A stretch of DNA of 64,000 nucleotides from Lactobacillus kimbladii (GTDB taxonomy: Bacteria > Bacillota > Bacilli > Lactobacillales > Lactobacillaceae), in NCBI RefSeq assembly GCF_000970755.1, contig NZ_KQ034007.1, positions 1,712,214 through 1,776,213 of the forward strand, in the 5' to 3' direction. Shown here piece after piece: positions 1 to 7,784 of this stretch. The notes beneath the pieces are model-generated. The model was not told the DNA's origin and made no database searches. It saw nothing but the letters and a program-made list of their open reading frames with translations. The translations under genes were made by a program, and so were the position numbers. The stretch's first letter is position 1, and each line of letters starts with the position of its first letter.

Positions 1-72
1 TTTGAACTGTTTGATGGGTTTGAGCTGTCGGAGCCATTTGAACTGTTTGATGGGTTTGAGCTGTCGGAGCCA
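1..72. repeat. 36-bp tandem repeat (two exact copies, decaying further in)
   Basis: Bases 1-36 and 37-72 are identical. They encode a 12-residue Ser/Asn/Gly/Asp/Pro unit of the surface protein on the minus strand. Looser Ser-Asn repeats continue to about 270. The array probably goes on beyond the left edge, so its copy number cannot be judged here. Confidence 0.9.
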
Positions 73-788
73 TTTGAACTGGTTGAGCCAGTTGAACCTG
101 ATGGGGTTGAACCTGTATTACTTGAACCAGTGTTATTTGAACCTGTTGTAGGAGTTGAACTGTTTGAGCTATTTGAAGCGTTTGAACCGTTTGAGCTTGT
201 TGAAGAGTTGCTACCATTTGAACCGGTTGAACCATTAGAACCATTTGAACTAGTTGAAGGGTTTGAATTTGGCTTTGGTGTAGCCTTCTTCTTAGCTAAA
301 GCACTAGCTTTAATGTAACCAGCTGAGGTTAAGTAGTACTTCTTGCCCTTGATTTTGACAGCTTTACCATAGATCTTGATCTTTTTGCCTTTAAGAACTT
401 TACCGTTCTTTATAGCTTTACCACTTCTTGTAACTAAAGTTGTGTTCTTAGCTACTTTAGCACCTTTACCAGTAACATTGACTGCTTTAATGTATTCGTT
501 CTTGCCAATCTTATAGTAAACTTTTCCTTTAATAGTCTTTTTACCAAGAACTTTTACCTTTTTACCGGCTTTAACAAGTTTCTTAGTTTTAACTAATTTC
601 TTGCCTTTTTTCTTGTAAACAGCAGAATTTGCATGAACTTTCTTAGTCTTTGCAGTTTTCTTAGCTGCGCTAACTTCAGTTGGCGCATTACTTAAAGAGT
701 TGTTTGGTGTTTGATTAGCACCAACAGCTAATAATGCAGCACCAGCTACTGATACTATCATTTTCTTGTAAAAACTATTTTTACCCAT
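1..788 (-). CDS. SLAP-domain surface protein with Ser/Asn-rich repeats (3' part outside window)
   Basis: The frame opens with ATG at 788, eight bases after an AAGGAAG ribosome binding site, and stays open to the window edge, so only the N-terminal ~262 residues are seen. Residues 1-45 form a Sec-type signal (KK then a hydrophobic Ala/Val/Leu core). Residues ~50-165 are very Lys-rich and hold two SLAP-like units with the typical pattern of K-rich strand, YYKIG..EYIKA and YYLTSAGYIKA. From ~170 the chain becomes almost only Ser, Asn, Gly, Thr and Pro and ends in exact 12-residue repeats. SLAP domains bind secondary wall polymers non-covalently, so this is likely an exported, wall-bound protein with a flexible spacer. 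Placing SLAP before the spacer is unusual, since most family members have it at the C terminus. The function of the missing part is unknown. Confidence 0.85.
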   Translation of the reverse strand, partial: MGKNSFYKKMIVSVAGAALLAVGANQTPNNSLSNAPTEVSAAKKTAKTKKVHANSAVYKKKGKKLVKTKKLVKAGKKVKVLGKKTIKGKVYYKIGKNEYIKAVNVTGKGAKVAKNTTLVTRSGKAIKNGKVLKGKKIKIYGKAVKIKGKKYYLTSAGYIKASALAKKKATPKPNSNPSTSSNGSNGSTGSNGSNSSTSSNGSNASNSSNSSTPTTGSNNTGSSNTGSTPSGSTGSTSSNGSDSSNPSNSSNGSDSSNPSNSS

Positions 789-1431
789 TTTTGAAACTTC
801 CTTTTAGTACTAAATTTCAACGTTCTCAATTTAAAAATAAGAACAATATAACTTTATTAAGCTACCTAGGATTCATTCTATCACCATAAACACTCAAAAA
901 AAAGGTTTTAATTTTAATAAATAAAGAACTTTCTAAGTTTAAATCAAAAATCAAGATATATTATTGTTATTTTATTAGTTTTGCTATTGTATATGCTAAA
1001 TGCACAAACTTTTATTGCTATTTTTTAATCAAATAAAATTACAGTTAATGTTCAAATATTATATATACCTTTGTATCAGGAAATGTAATAAACTATGCTT
1101 ATTAATAAAAATCATTCACTCAACTCTTTTTATCTAATATTTAAATTAGCCGAATATAATATGTTTTTTCATAAATAATGTTAATTATTGTTATTTAAAT
1201 GTAACTAAAAACTTTTATAAAAATTTGTTCATAATATGTTTTTTCTTTATTTCATTTAAACCGTTCAGAATACTAATACACTATACCCATAAGCTTGTTA
1301 CAGTTCCCTTCGTTCTAATGTTCTTGCATTCTCTTTTAGCTACATTAATTGTAGTTGGTGCAGTTTTAAAGAAAAAAATCACTCACCTTTTATTTTTTGT
1401 AACAATATTCGGATAAAGAATGCAATATCAA
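789..1431. other. AT-rich gap, promoter region of the surface protein
   Basis: About 640 bases without a convincing gene. The minus strand just before 788 must hold the promoter and leader of the surface protein, but I could not pick a confident -35/-10 pair. A TTG-started plus-strand frame at 1225-1416 would give a hydrophobic 63-residue peptide but has no ribosome binding site. It may be the tail of a decayed membrane-protein gene or chance. Confidence 0.4.
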
Positions 1432-1475
1432 AAAAGGACTAACTCTTATCGTATAGGAAGTTAGTCCTTAGTTAG
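1432..1475 (-). terminator. Rho-independent terminator of the antiporter gene
   Basis: Inverted repeat AAGGACTAACT / AGTTAGTCCTT, followed on the minus strand by a run of T. It lies about 40 bases past the antiporter stop codon. Confidence 0.75.
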
Positions 1476-1511
1476 ATTTCAAATTTGGCAGCTCGATAGC
1501 AAATAATAAAA

Positions 1512-3341
1512 TTACTTATTGCCGATTACTCTACGAATACGGTCAGCAACCTGATACTTAGCAGTAAATATCAATTCGTCTCCCATTTCAATAACCGTAT
1601 GCCCATGTGGGACCAGCCACTCTTGTCCTCGGCGAATACGGCTGATAGTGATGTCACTTGCTAGATCCCAATCCATTAATTGACGGTCTGAATACTGCCT
1701 ATTGCGGACAACAACAGAATAGACCGCATTTTTGGTATCGCTCATCACATTATAAACAGCGGGCGATTCTATTAGGGCTCGCAAAAAGGATGAAGTAACA
1801 TTGCTCAAATCAAAAACTTCCATGCCGTTGCTGCGCAATTGTTCAACCTTAGCAATATCTGCACGTTTTTGACAAATAATAATGCGTTTAAAATTACCCT
1901 TAGCTTTTGCCAATTGCCCCAGTCGTAAATTAGTTTCGTCAGACCTCATAGCCGCAACAAATATATTTCCAGAAAAAGCATCAGATTGACTCAGCTTTGC
2001 TGCATCTAGTTTAGGTAGTAATTTTAAATTTGGAACCCGGCTTTTATAAATATTATAGTGTTCACTACTGGTAGTATACATTTGAACCGAATACCAATTA
2101 TCATGCAAATCAAGCATGACCGGAACTGTTAGAGCATTAGTGCCTATAATTACCACTTTTTCCTTGATACGATCCTCTGCATTTAATTTAAATATTGCAT
2201 TAAAAAGTATCGGGCAAAAAATGCAAACTATCACAGCAGCCAGTATAAAAACATCAGATTGCAAGCGCGTAATTACATTTAGTTTCCTTGCCACTGCTAA
2301 AGTTGGCAAAACAATGGTGATCGTGGTTGCAGTCAAAAAGCCACCCGCAAAACCATTTCTGAAACCAAACTTTCTGGCATAAACTAACGCAACAGGCAAT
2401 TTTGCCAGAAATAAAAACAGAACTAATATTGGTAACAGAATTAAAGAGTTGGGATGTGCCAAAAGTGACCTTAAATTGAGTTTAACTCCCGTCATAATGA
2501 AGAAAATAGGAATAAAAAAACCATAGCCAATTGAAGTTAACTTATCAGCAGTTTCCTGACTAGGCTCCAGCAGCTTCATGACAATACCGGCTAAAAATGC
2601 TCCCAAAATATTTTCTACTCCGACTCTTTCAGCAACTGTTACTAAAGCAAAAATTAAGAAAAAGGCTAACCGAACATCTAACTGCGTAGTTGACTTGGTC
2701 ACTTTAACAAACCACAAATAAGGTTGCTTAAAGTGCCACAACAGTAAAATAGCCACGCCAAAAAGCAAAATAATGAGCCACAATTGTCTAGTATTGCCAC
2801 CATTAATCGCAGCATAAACCGTCAGCAGCATTAAGGGAATTACTTCTCCTAAAACTGCAGTCAATAAAATCGTCTGACCTATCGGTCTATTTAAAATGTC
2901 TTTTTCTTTTAAGGTCGCAATGACTACTCCCAGTGCAATAGTCATGAAAATAATGGTTGCAAGCATCGTATCGCCAAATAAGCCAAGCCATTTTAAAACT
3001 AATGCGAGGCAGACAGATAAAAGGGCTACACCAAAAAATGCTTCTAAAGCAATTTTAAAGGGAGATATCTGCCCCGGCTTTTTTTCTTGTTTATGCTTTG
3101 GTTTCAGCAAATCAAAGTTGATTTCCATCCCTGACAAAAACAATAGCAAAATGACGCCCAAATTTGATAAAAACGCGAGATCATGTGTTGGCTGTACAAT
3201 GTTAAAACCACTGGCACCAAGAATGATACCAATGATAATTTCTGCAACGGCCGTAGGAACAGCATTTACCTTTAATCGGGCCATTAAGATAGGAACAATT
3301 AGGGCAAACAAAACCACTAAGAATAAAGACAACTGTGCCAC
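1512..3341 (-). CDS. CPA2-family monovalent cation/proton antiporter with RCK regulatory domains
   Basis: About 609 residues. The N-terminal ~390 residues form a dozen hydrophobic segments of the Na+/H+ exchanger (KefB/GerN-like) type, with the Ala/Gly-rich AEIIIGIILGASG motif near the start. From about residue 395 a soluble tail begins with a Rossmann-like KVVIIGTN strand and ends in a TrkA-C-like domain. This points to nucleotide- or ion-gated K+ or Na+ exchange at the membrane. I chose the GTG at 3341 because an ideal AGGAGG sits eight bases upstream. The open frame reaches back to 3443, but that extension would overlap the neighbour's terminator and lacks a ribosome binding site. It is a single-gene unit. 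Ion specificity cannot be told from sequence. Confidence 0.85.
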   Translation of the reverse strand: MAQLSLFLVVLFALIVPILMARLKVNAVPTAVAEIIIGIILGASGFNIVQPTHDLAFLSNLGVILLLFLSGMEINFDLLKPKHKQEKKPGQISPFKIALEAFFGVALLSVCLALVLKWLGLFGDTMLATIIFMTIALGVVIATLKEKDILNRPIGQTILLTAVLGEVIPLMLLTVYAAINGGNTRQLWLIILLFGVAILLLWHFKQPYLWFVKVTKSTTQLDVRLAFFLIFALVTVAERVGVENILGAFLAGIVMKLLEPSQETADKLTSIGYGFFIPIFFIMTGVKLNLRSLLAHPNSLILLPILVLFLFLAKLPVALVYARKFGFRNGFAGGFLTATTITIVLPTLAVARKLNVITRLQSDVFILAAVIVCIFCPILFNAIFKLNAEDRIKEKVVIIGTNALTVPVMLDLHDNWYSVQMYTTSSEHYNIYKSRVPNLKLLPKLDAAKLSQSDAFSGNIFVAAMRSDETNLRLGQLAKAKGNFKRIIICQKRADIAKVEQLRSNGMEVFDLSNVTSSFLRALIESPAVYNVMSDTKNAVYSVVVRNRQYSDRQLMDWDLASDITISRIRRGQEWLVPHGHTVIEMGDELIFTAKYQVADRIRRVIGNK

Positions 3342-3446
3342 CAGGATTACCTCCTCATTTATTCTTAGTCGATTATACAAAATATTGACGAGCAGAGAAA
3401 ATAAAAAGGGGTAGCGAGTATTCAATAAATTAAAATCTGTCACACA

Positions 3447-3483
3447 TAAAAACAGGTCACGATAATTATCATGACCTGTTTAT
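3447..3483 (-). terminator. Terminator after the SLAP amidase
   Basis: Near-perfect inverted repeat ACAGGTCA...TGACCTGT around an AT-rich loop, starting five bases after the amidase stop. It is flanked by A/T runs on both sides, so it may work in both directions. Confidence 0.75.
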
Positions 3484-3487
3484 TTAA

Positions 3488-4681
3488 TTAAAAATTGGCT
3501 GCTTTAACAAAGCGATTAGTATCAATTGGATAGTACTTATTGCCATTAATATTGAGGCGACCACCATATGTCCGAACGGATTTGCCCCTTAAAAGCTTGG
3601 TAGTGCCAATACGAATTCCGGTAGTATCGTAAATATAAGCATTATGAGTTAACACACGCTTTGAACCAACAATATTGCTAGCTACAACGTATTCATTTTC
3701 CCCTATTTGGAGATATTTTTTACCGTTTATTATTTTTTCTTGTGCCACAGTTACAACTGTCCCAGCGGTTTTTAATGCCGCATCAGTGCGTTTACCTTGA
3801 GCATCATATGTATAAGCATCATGCATCAAAGTTTTCTTACCAGTCGGCGCTTGAGAAACAGGGTCGGAATCAGTTGTAGGTGTATTCGCTGAATCAGTTG
3901 AATCATTTGGATCAGTTGAATCTGCTGTATTTGATGAATCATCAGTAACCGTGCTGTCATCAGGAACGGTAGAAGTAATGGTTTCTGCTGCCTGTAAATC
4001 GTAATAGTGCTTCAAAAGTGAGTAAAAGTCATTCATGGAATAACCCCATTTTTTGAAGTAGCCGTCAGGGTCGGTATGGTTAGTACCTCCTAAAAAGCGC
4101 GATACGGCATGATGGGACCAGATTGTTCCTTTACCAGTATGAGATGCATTAGAAGGCTTGATGTTATATCGGTGCAACAACTTAGCCGCATAAATGGCAT
4201 CGTTATTCACACTTTTAGCAAATTTCTTTCTAGTAGTTTCTTGACAAAGTTCAATTTGAATAAAGCGGTTGTTGGCCACTGCTCCAGCGCCCCAAACGCC
4301 ATAGTTAGGAGTCATCATTTGGATAACCTCCTTGTGATCAACAAAAGCGTGAACATAAGAGTACATATGTTTCCATTCACGATTAAAGTAAATAGCCTCA
4401 TTGTATGCGGAAGCCCCAGGAGTTGCAGTTTCATGAATTACAATACCTTCCGGCTTCCCTTTTCTGTACTTAATTTTATTACCATGAGCGTAAAACTTGT
4501 TATACTTAATGTTCTGCGTTTGGAGCATTTTATGTAAGAAAGTAACGCCAACATAGCTGTTTTGCTTAGCAATTGAGTTGATAGAGGCAGCTTCTACTAC
4601 CTGAGATTGATTGACGTTAAAAATAGGTGCAACTAAACCTACTCCGAGAGCAACAGTAGTTATTAGTTTCTTTATCTTCAT
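3488..4681 (-). CDS. N-acetylmuramoyl-L-alanine amidase with C-terminal SLAP domain
   Basis: 397 residues with a signal peptide (residues 1-32, cleavage near VEA-AS). Residues ~70-210 match the Amidase_2 (PGRP-like zinc amidase) fold: the VIHETATPGA strand supplies a zinc-binding His, AFVDHKEVIQM follows, and NHTDPDGYF supplies the last His. A Ser/Thr/Asp-rich linker (~235-280) leads to two SLAP units (~283-397) with the AYIYD and YYPIDTNRFVKAANF signatures. The enzyme should cut the bond between muramic acid and the stem peptide at the cell surface. It lies directly downstream of another SLAP hydrolase on the same strand, 45 bases away, so the two may be co-transcribed. A start with AAGGAATG upstream supports the ATG at 4681. 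Confidence 0.92.
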   Translation of the reverse strand: MKIKKLITTVALGVGLVAPIFNVNQSQVVEAASINSIAKQNSYVGVTFLHKMLQTQNIKYNKFYAHGNKIKYRKGKPEGIVIHETATPGASAYNEAIYFNREWKHMYSYVHAFVDHKEVIQMMTPNYGVWGAGAVANNRFIQIELCQETTRKKFAKSVNNDAIYAAKLLHRYNIKPSNASHTGKGTIWSHHAVSRFLGGTNHTDPDGYFKKWGYSMNDFYSLLKHYYDLQAAETITSTVPDDSTVTDDSSNTADSTDPNDSTDSANTPTTDSDPVSQAPTGKKTLMHDAYTYDAQGKRTDAALKTAGTVVTVAQEKIINGKKYLQIGENEYVVASNIVGSKRVLTHNAYIYDTTGIRIGTTKLLRGKSVRTYGGRLNINGNKYYPIDTNRFVKAANF

Positions 4682-4726
4682 CTAATTTTTTCATTCCTTA
4701 TTTTGTTTGTGAGAAATTAACTTTGT

Positions 4727-5944
4727 CTAGAAATTGCCTTTCTTAATATACTGGTGAATACCTACCCGATAATACTTAAGTCCGTATATTGAAATTGCTC
4801 CACCGTAGGTTGCGACAGATTGATCCTTCTTAAACACCTTTTTATTGTCACGATTGCCATAATCGTTGTAAACAAAAGCATTTTTCTTGAGAAGTCTCAT
4901 AGTGCCGTCAATATTACCACTGGCAATGTACTGATTTTCACCAACCCGATAATACTTTTTGCCCTTAATAGTTTTAGTGCCATAGGTAGCAATCACCTTG
5001 CCGGTATTACCTACTTTAATTGCCTTAGCCTTTTTTACACGCTTGCCTTTGGAATTATAAACATAAGCATTATGCATCAAAGTCTTGTTAACTTTTTTCT
5101 CACCCTTTGGAGCCTGAGAAGCTGGTGGAAGAGCACTGCCCATATTTAAAATAGTATCGTTAACCCAGCCTTTACCGGCAATGTATAAACGCTTTTTGCC
5201 GTTATAAAAAGTAATGGTCTTAGTTACAGTAACTGCATCGCCTTTAACAACTGAATTGGTTTTGGCAGATACTGAGTGATCAGTTGGCCAAGCATAGGTG
5301 GCACCTGCTTTTTTAACCACATAAGATTTACTAGAATTTGAAATCTTAGGATCGTATTGCGTTAAGTTTGAAGTGGTTATTCTGGTATTTAAAATAGTGT
5401 TGTAATTATTCGCGGTAGCGTATGTACCAGTTAAAGCCTTAGTGGCATCTGTATAAGAAGCAGCATTTTCGAGCCATGCTCCTTTGTAGCGCTCTGGCTG
5501 CCAAGTAACACCTAAACGAAGTTTTTTACCATTATCATCAAATGAGTCCTGATAGGCATTGTATTTTCTAAACTTCGCTGTCACGTAATAGCTCTTGCCG
5601 TTTTTGTCTTCTTCACGTGTTTTAGAAGAATATGTGGCTCCTTGCCAACTGGCATCAGCTTTCATCCCAAATAAATTATTGGCATTAACAGCCAGACCAG
5701 ATTTGCCCCAGTTAGATTCCACAATTGCCTGTGCAATCATAACTGAAGGGTATAAGCCGTATTTTTTAGAAACTTTTTGTGCTTGCTTAACAGCAGTGTT
5801 TAAAAATGTTGTTTCATCTGCGCTAGCTGCAGATACTGTCTCAGCTTTTGCTGGAGAATTGGCAATTAAGTTGTTGGTAACTGGCATCAAGAGTGCTGTA
5901 CTAAGCATAGCCGCTGAAAAACCAGTGATTAGTCTTTTTTTCAT
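4727..5944 (-). CDS. Glucosaminidase (GH73) autolysin with SLAP domains
   Basis: 405 residues from the ATG at 5944, preceded by AAGGAGG; the frame is open further upstream but without a site. A signal peptide (1-35) is followed by a GH73 / LytF-type domain (~45-200). Its key motif is IAQAIVESNWGKSGL with the catalytic Glu, followed by NLFGMKA. The middle has an SH3-like stretch, and the last ~125 residues are two SLAP units ending HQYIKKGNF. The enzyme hydrolyses the glycan strand after N-acetylglucosamine and probably acts in cell separation or autolysis. It is adjacent to an amidase of complementary specificity and downstream of a competence-type sigma gene. Confidence 0.92.
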   Translation of the reverse strand: MKKRLITGFSAAMLSTALLMPVTNNLIANSPAKAETVSAASADETTFLNTAVKQAQKVSKKYGLYPSVMIAQAIVESNWGKSGLAVNANNLFGMKADASWQGATYSSKTREEDKNGKSYYVTAKFRKYNAYQDSFDDNGKKLRLGVTWQPERYKGAWLENAASYTDATKALTGTYATANNYNTILNTRITTSNLTQYDPKISNSSKSYVVKKAGATYAWPTDHSVSAKTNSVVKGDAVTVTKTITFYNGKKRLYIAGKGWVNDTILNMGSALPPASQAPKGEKKVNKTLMHNAYVYNSKGKRVKKAKAIKVGNTGKVIATYGTKTIKGKKYYRVGENQYIASGNIDGTMRLLKKNAFVYNDYGNRDNKKVFKKDQSVATYGGAISIYGLKYYRVGIHQYIKKGNF

Positions 5945-6027
5945 AAATAAAATTTCCTCCTTAACCGACATCTTTATTGTATCGGGCAATTAAAGTATTA
6001 ACAATAGAATCCGCTTATTTGTAGTCA

Positions 6028-6057
6028 AAAAGTAATATTGCCGATTTTAATATTACA
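6028..6057 (-). terminator. Terminator after the sigma-like gene
   Basis: GTAATATT / AATATTAC inverted repeat with a nine-base loop, followed by TTTTT on the minus strand, just past the stop of the sigma-like gene. Confidence 0.6.
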
Positions 6058-6066
6058 AATAGTAAT

Positions 6067-6558
6067 TTAATTGTCTAAGACTTCTCGTAAATGATACAAA
6101 AGATCTCGTTTTAATCTTTGCAGCTGCACTCGGTTGATCTCTGTCTTCTGAGCTAAAGCACTGATTGTTTGACCACCGAGTAAATGATCAAAAAACAACA
6201 TACGTTCTACCTGCGTCAATTGTGGTAGTTCTTGTTCAAGTGCTAAATGATTATTCCAGTTGTCCAGCAAGCCAACCTGCTCTGTAGAGTCAAAAACAAT
6301 TTCTTGCTCAGTTATCCGCTTTTGCTTACGCAATAAGTCTAAAGTATGCCAGATAATTTTGCGAAAACTAAGCCGATCAACTTCAGTTCTTGCTCTATTT
6401 GCTAACCTCGTTAACATTTCTGCGTAAATTATTATGCCTTCCTGCAAAAAGTCTTCGTAATTAGTATAGTCCATTCTGACATGGGCAGACTTCAATGCGC
6501 CTCTGACTAATTTTTGATTATGCCAGGCAGTTATAAATGCTTTTCTATTAATTTTCAT
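6067..6558 (-). CDS. Competence-type (ComX/SigH-like) alternative sigma factor
   Basis: 163 residues if started at the ATG at 6558, nine bases after AGGGG; an ATG three codons earlier is too close to that site. The chain reads like a short sigma-70 protein: an N-terminal helical part with the YTNYEDFLQEGIIIY segment matching region 2, a central SFRKIIWHTLDLLRKQ, and a C-terminal helix-turn-helix (LTQVERMLFFDHLLGGQTISALAQKT) like region 4. Lactic acid bacteria carry one such orphan sigma, ComX or SigH, that directs late competence genes. Assignment rests on length and layout, so another minor sigma is possible. A perfect palindrome lies upstream, and a ComK-like gene lies next to it. Confidence 0.7.
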   Translation of the reverse strand: MKINRKAFITAWHNQKLVRGALKSAHVRMDYTNYEDFLQEGIIIYAEMLTRLANRARTEVDRLSFRKIIWHTLDLLRKQKRITEQEIVFDSTEQVGLLDNWNNHLALEQELPQLTQVERMLFFDHLLGGQTISALAQKTEINRVQLQRLKRDLLYHLREVLDN

Positions 6559-6586
6559 TTGTGACATTCCCCTGTTTAAAATATGT

Positions 6587-6600
6587 CACAAGCGCTTGTG
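6587..6600. promoter_or_regulatory. Perfect 14-bp palindrome upstream of the sigma-like gene
   Basis: CACAAGCGCTTGTG reads the same on both strands and sits 29 bases before the chosen start codon. It resembles a dimer-bound operator, and its centre is loosely cre-like. The binding protein is unknown. Confidence 0.5.
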
Positions 6601-6752
6601 CTCTTATAGATTAGCAATCTTGCTTAAAATTTAAAAAACATAATATTAAGTTCTCACCTGTTAAATTAACAAACATTTAACTTTAGCTTTCAGTTTCTTT
6701 AGGCTTGTCTCATATACCATAATTACAATAAATTCACGGGTTAAAAAAGAGT

Positions 6753-6786
6753 AAAAAAATACACGAACTTCGTAAAGATCGTGCGT
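6753..6786 (-). terminator. Weak terminator after the ComK-like gene
   Basis: CACGA / TCGTG stem with an AT-rich loop, followed by seven T on the minus strand, immediately past the stop codon. It would separate the ComK-like and sigma-like transcripts. Confidence 0.45.
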
Positions 6787-6790
6787 TTTC

Positions 6791-7633
6791 TTAAAATAGA
6801 GTATCGGGACGCTTACTGTTTGAATAAGCAGACTTGTGAGCATCAGAAATTAATGGCAGTTCATAATAATCAGCCAAATAATTGCCATATCGCGCATGCT
6901 TTTTATCCAGTAATTCATTCATTACTGTTTTTAATGATAATGCTTCAAGAGATTGGTGTGGATGAAAGTAAGAAGATTGATCGATAAGAGAATCTCCGAC
7001 AGACCTTTTAACCCGCCAGCCCAAATTACTTTTTAAATGTAGTGTACCTAAGAGATAAAGCGCGTGATTAAAAAATAAACTATCGCTTACTTTGCGGGGA
7101 ATGTGACGGCTGCAATTATCATACGTAAAAATATAACTGAAGCTATTAGTGGTCAAAGATTCAAAAGCAGTTACATTATTTCGGAGTGACTCGAAACTTG
7201 CCATATTATGCAAAGCAATCCAGTCAATATTACCAGTATTATAACTACGCAAGGAAAAATAAGCTAGGCGGCCTGTAGCAATGACGTTGTGCCCAACTAA
7301 ATTAATCTTACGCGCAAATTCTCTTTGAAATTCCAGCCCTGCAAATAAACAATTCTGTGCAAAAGATGTTAAATGCGCCTGAGTGCTGCGACAACTTAAA
7401 ACAATACCCTGATTACAGTCAAAAATCACACTTTTGTATTTGCCTAAAAGTGGTTGTTTCTGAAACTGGTATAAAGCAATAGTTGCAGGATTTACACAAT
7501 AAAGTTTATCCTCAATTAAGTATTTATCTATTTCTTGATCTATGCCAATTCTTTGACGTAAAAGTTTTTGCGACCAAAAACGATACTTATGTCCACTAGG
7601 CAGGTTCCAGATATCACTTTCTTTTTTTAACAA
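6791..7633 (-). CDS. ComK-like competence transcription factor
   Basis: 280 residues. The middle aligns by eye with Bacillus subtilis ComK: from the Gly of AGLEFQREFARK to the Trp of GNIDWIALH is 39-40 residues in both. Between these lie the basic stretch, the V/I-rich strand and the aromatic Phe-x-x-x-Ser segment in the same order. The chain has ~90 extra residues compared with the ~190-residue Bacillus protein, mostly at the C terminus. ComK activates DNA-uptake genes as a minor-groove binder. The start is a TTG six bases after AAAGGAGAGG; an out-of-frame four-codon ATG mini-frame overlaps it. Pairing with a ComX-like sigma suggests a local competence regulatory cassette. Whether it is functional is unknown. 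Confidence 0.65.
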   Translation of the reverse strand: MLKKESDIWNLPSGHKYRFWSQKLLRQRIGIDQEIDKYLIEDKLYCVNPATIALYQFQKQPLLGKYKSVIFDCNQGIVLSCRSTQAHLTSFAQNCLFAGLEFQREFARKINLVGHNVIATGRLAYFSLRSYNTGNIDWIALHNMASFESLRNNVTAFESLTTNSFSYIFTYDNCSRHIPRKVSDSLFFNHALYLLGTLHLKSNLGWRVKRSVGDSLIDQSSYFHPHQSLEALSLKTVMNELLDKKHARYGNYLADYYELPLISDAHKSAYSNSKRPDTLF

Positions 7634-7730
7634 TTCATTCCTCTCCTTTAATTAATGTAGACGAATACTATTATACTGTAAATGTTATCGCTTGCATAGA
7701 TCAATCACAAGTAAACAAATTCAAAAGCAC

Positions 7731-7766
7731 AAAAAAACAGAAGCGATATAATCGCTCCTGTTTCTT
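7731..7766 (-). terminator. Terminator of the S-layer-type gene
   Basis: ACAGAAGCGAT / ATCGCTCCTGT stem with a short loop, followed by a T-rich run on the minus strand, ~20 bases past the stop codon. Confidence 0.8.
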
Positions 7767-7784
7767 AATTAGCTATAAGACTAG

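Noticed and set aside
1-270. Direct repeats at the left edge that could suggest a CRISPR array
   Set aside because: The repeats are contiguous with no unique spacers, and they stay in frame with a Ser/Asn-rich protein.
1225-1416. 63-residue hydrophobic frame
   Set aside because: TTG start, no ribosome binding site, and situated in a very AT-rich gap; I keep it only as a possible gene remnant.
3342-3443. Longer N terminus for the cation antiporter
   Set aside because: The extension lacks a ribosome site, overlaps the region of the neighbour's terminator, and an ideal AGGAGG stands before the internal GTG.
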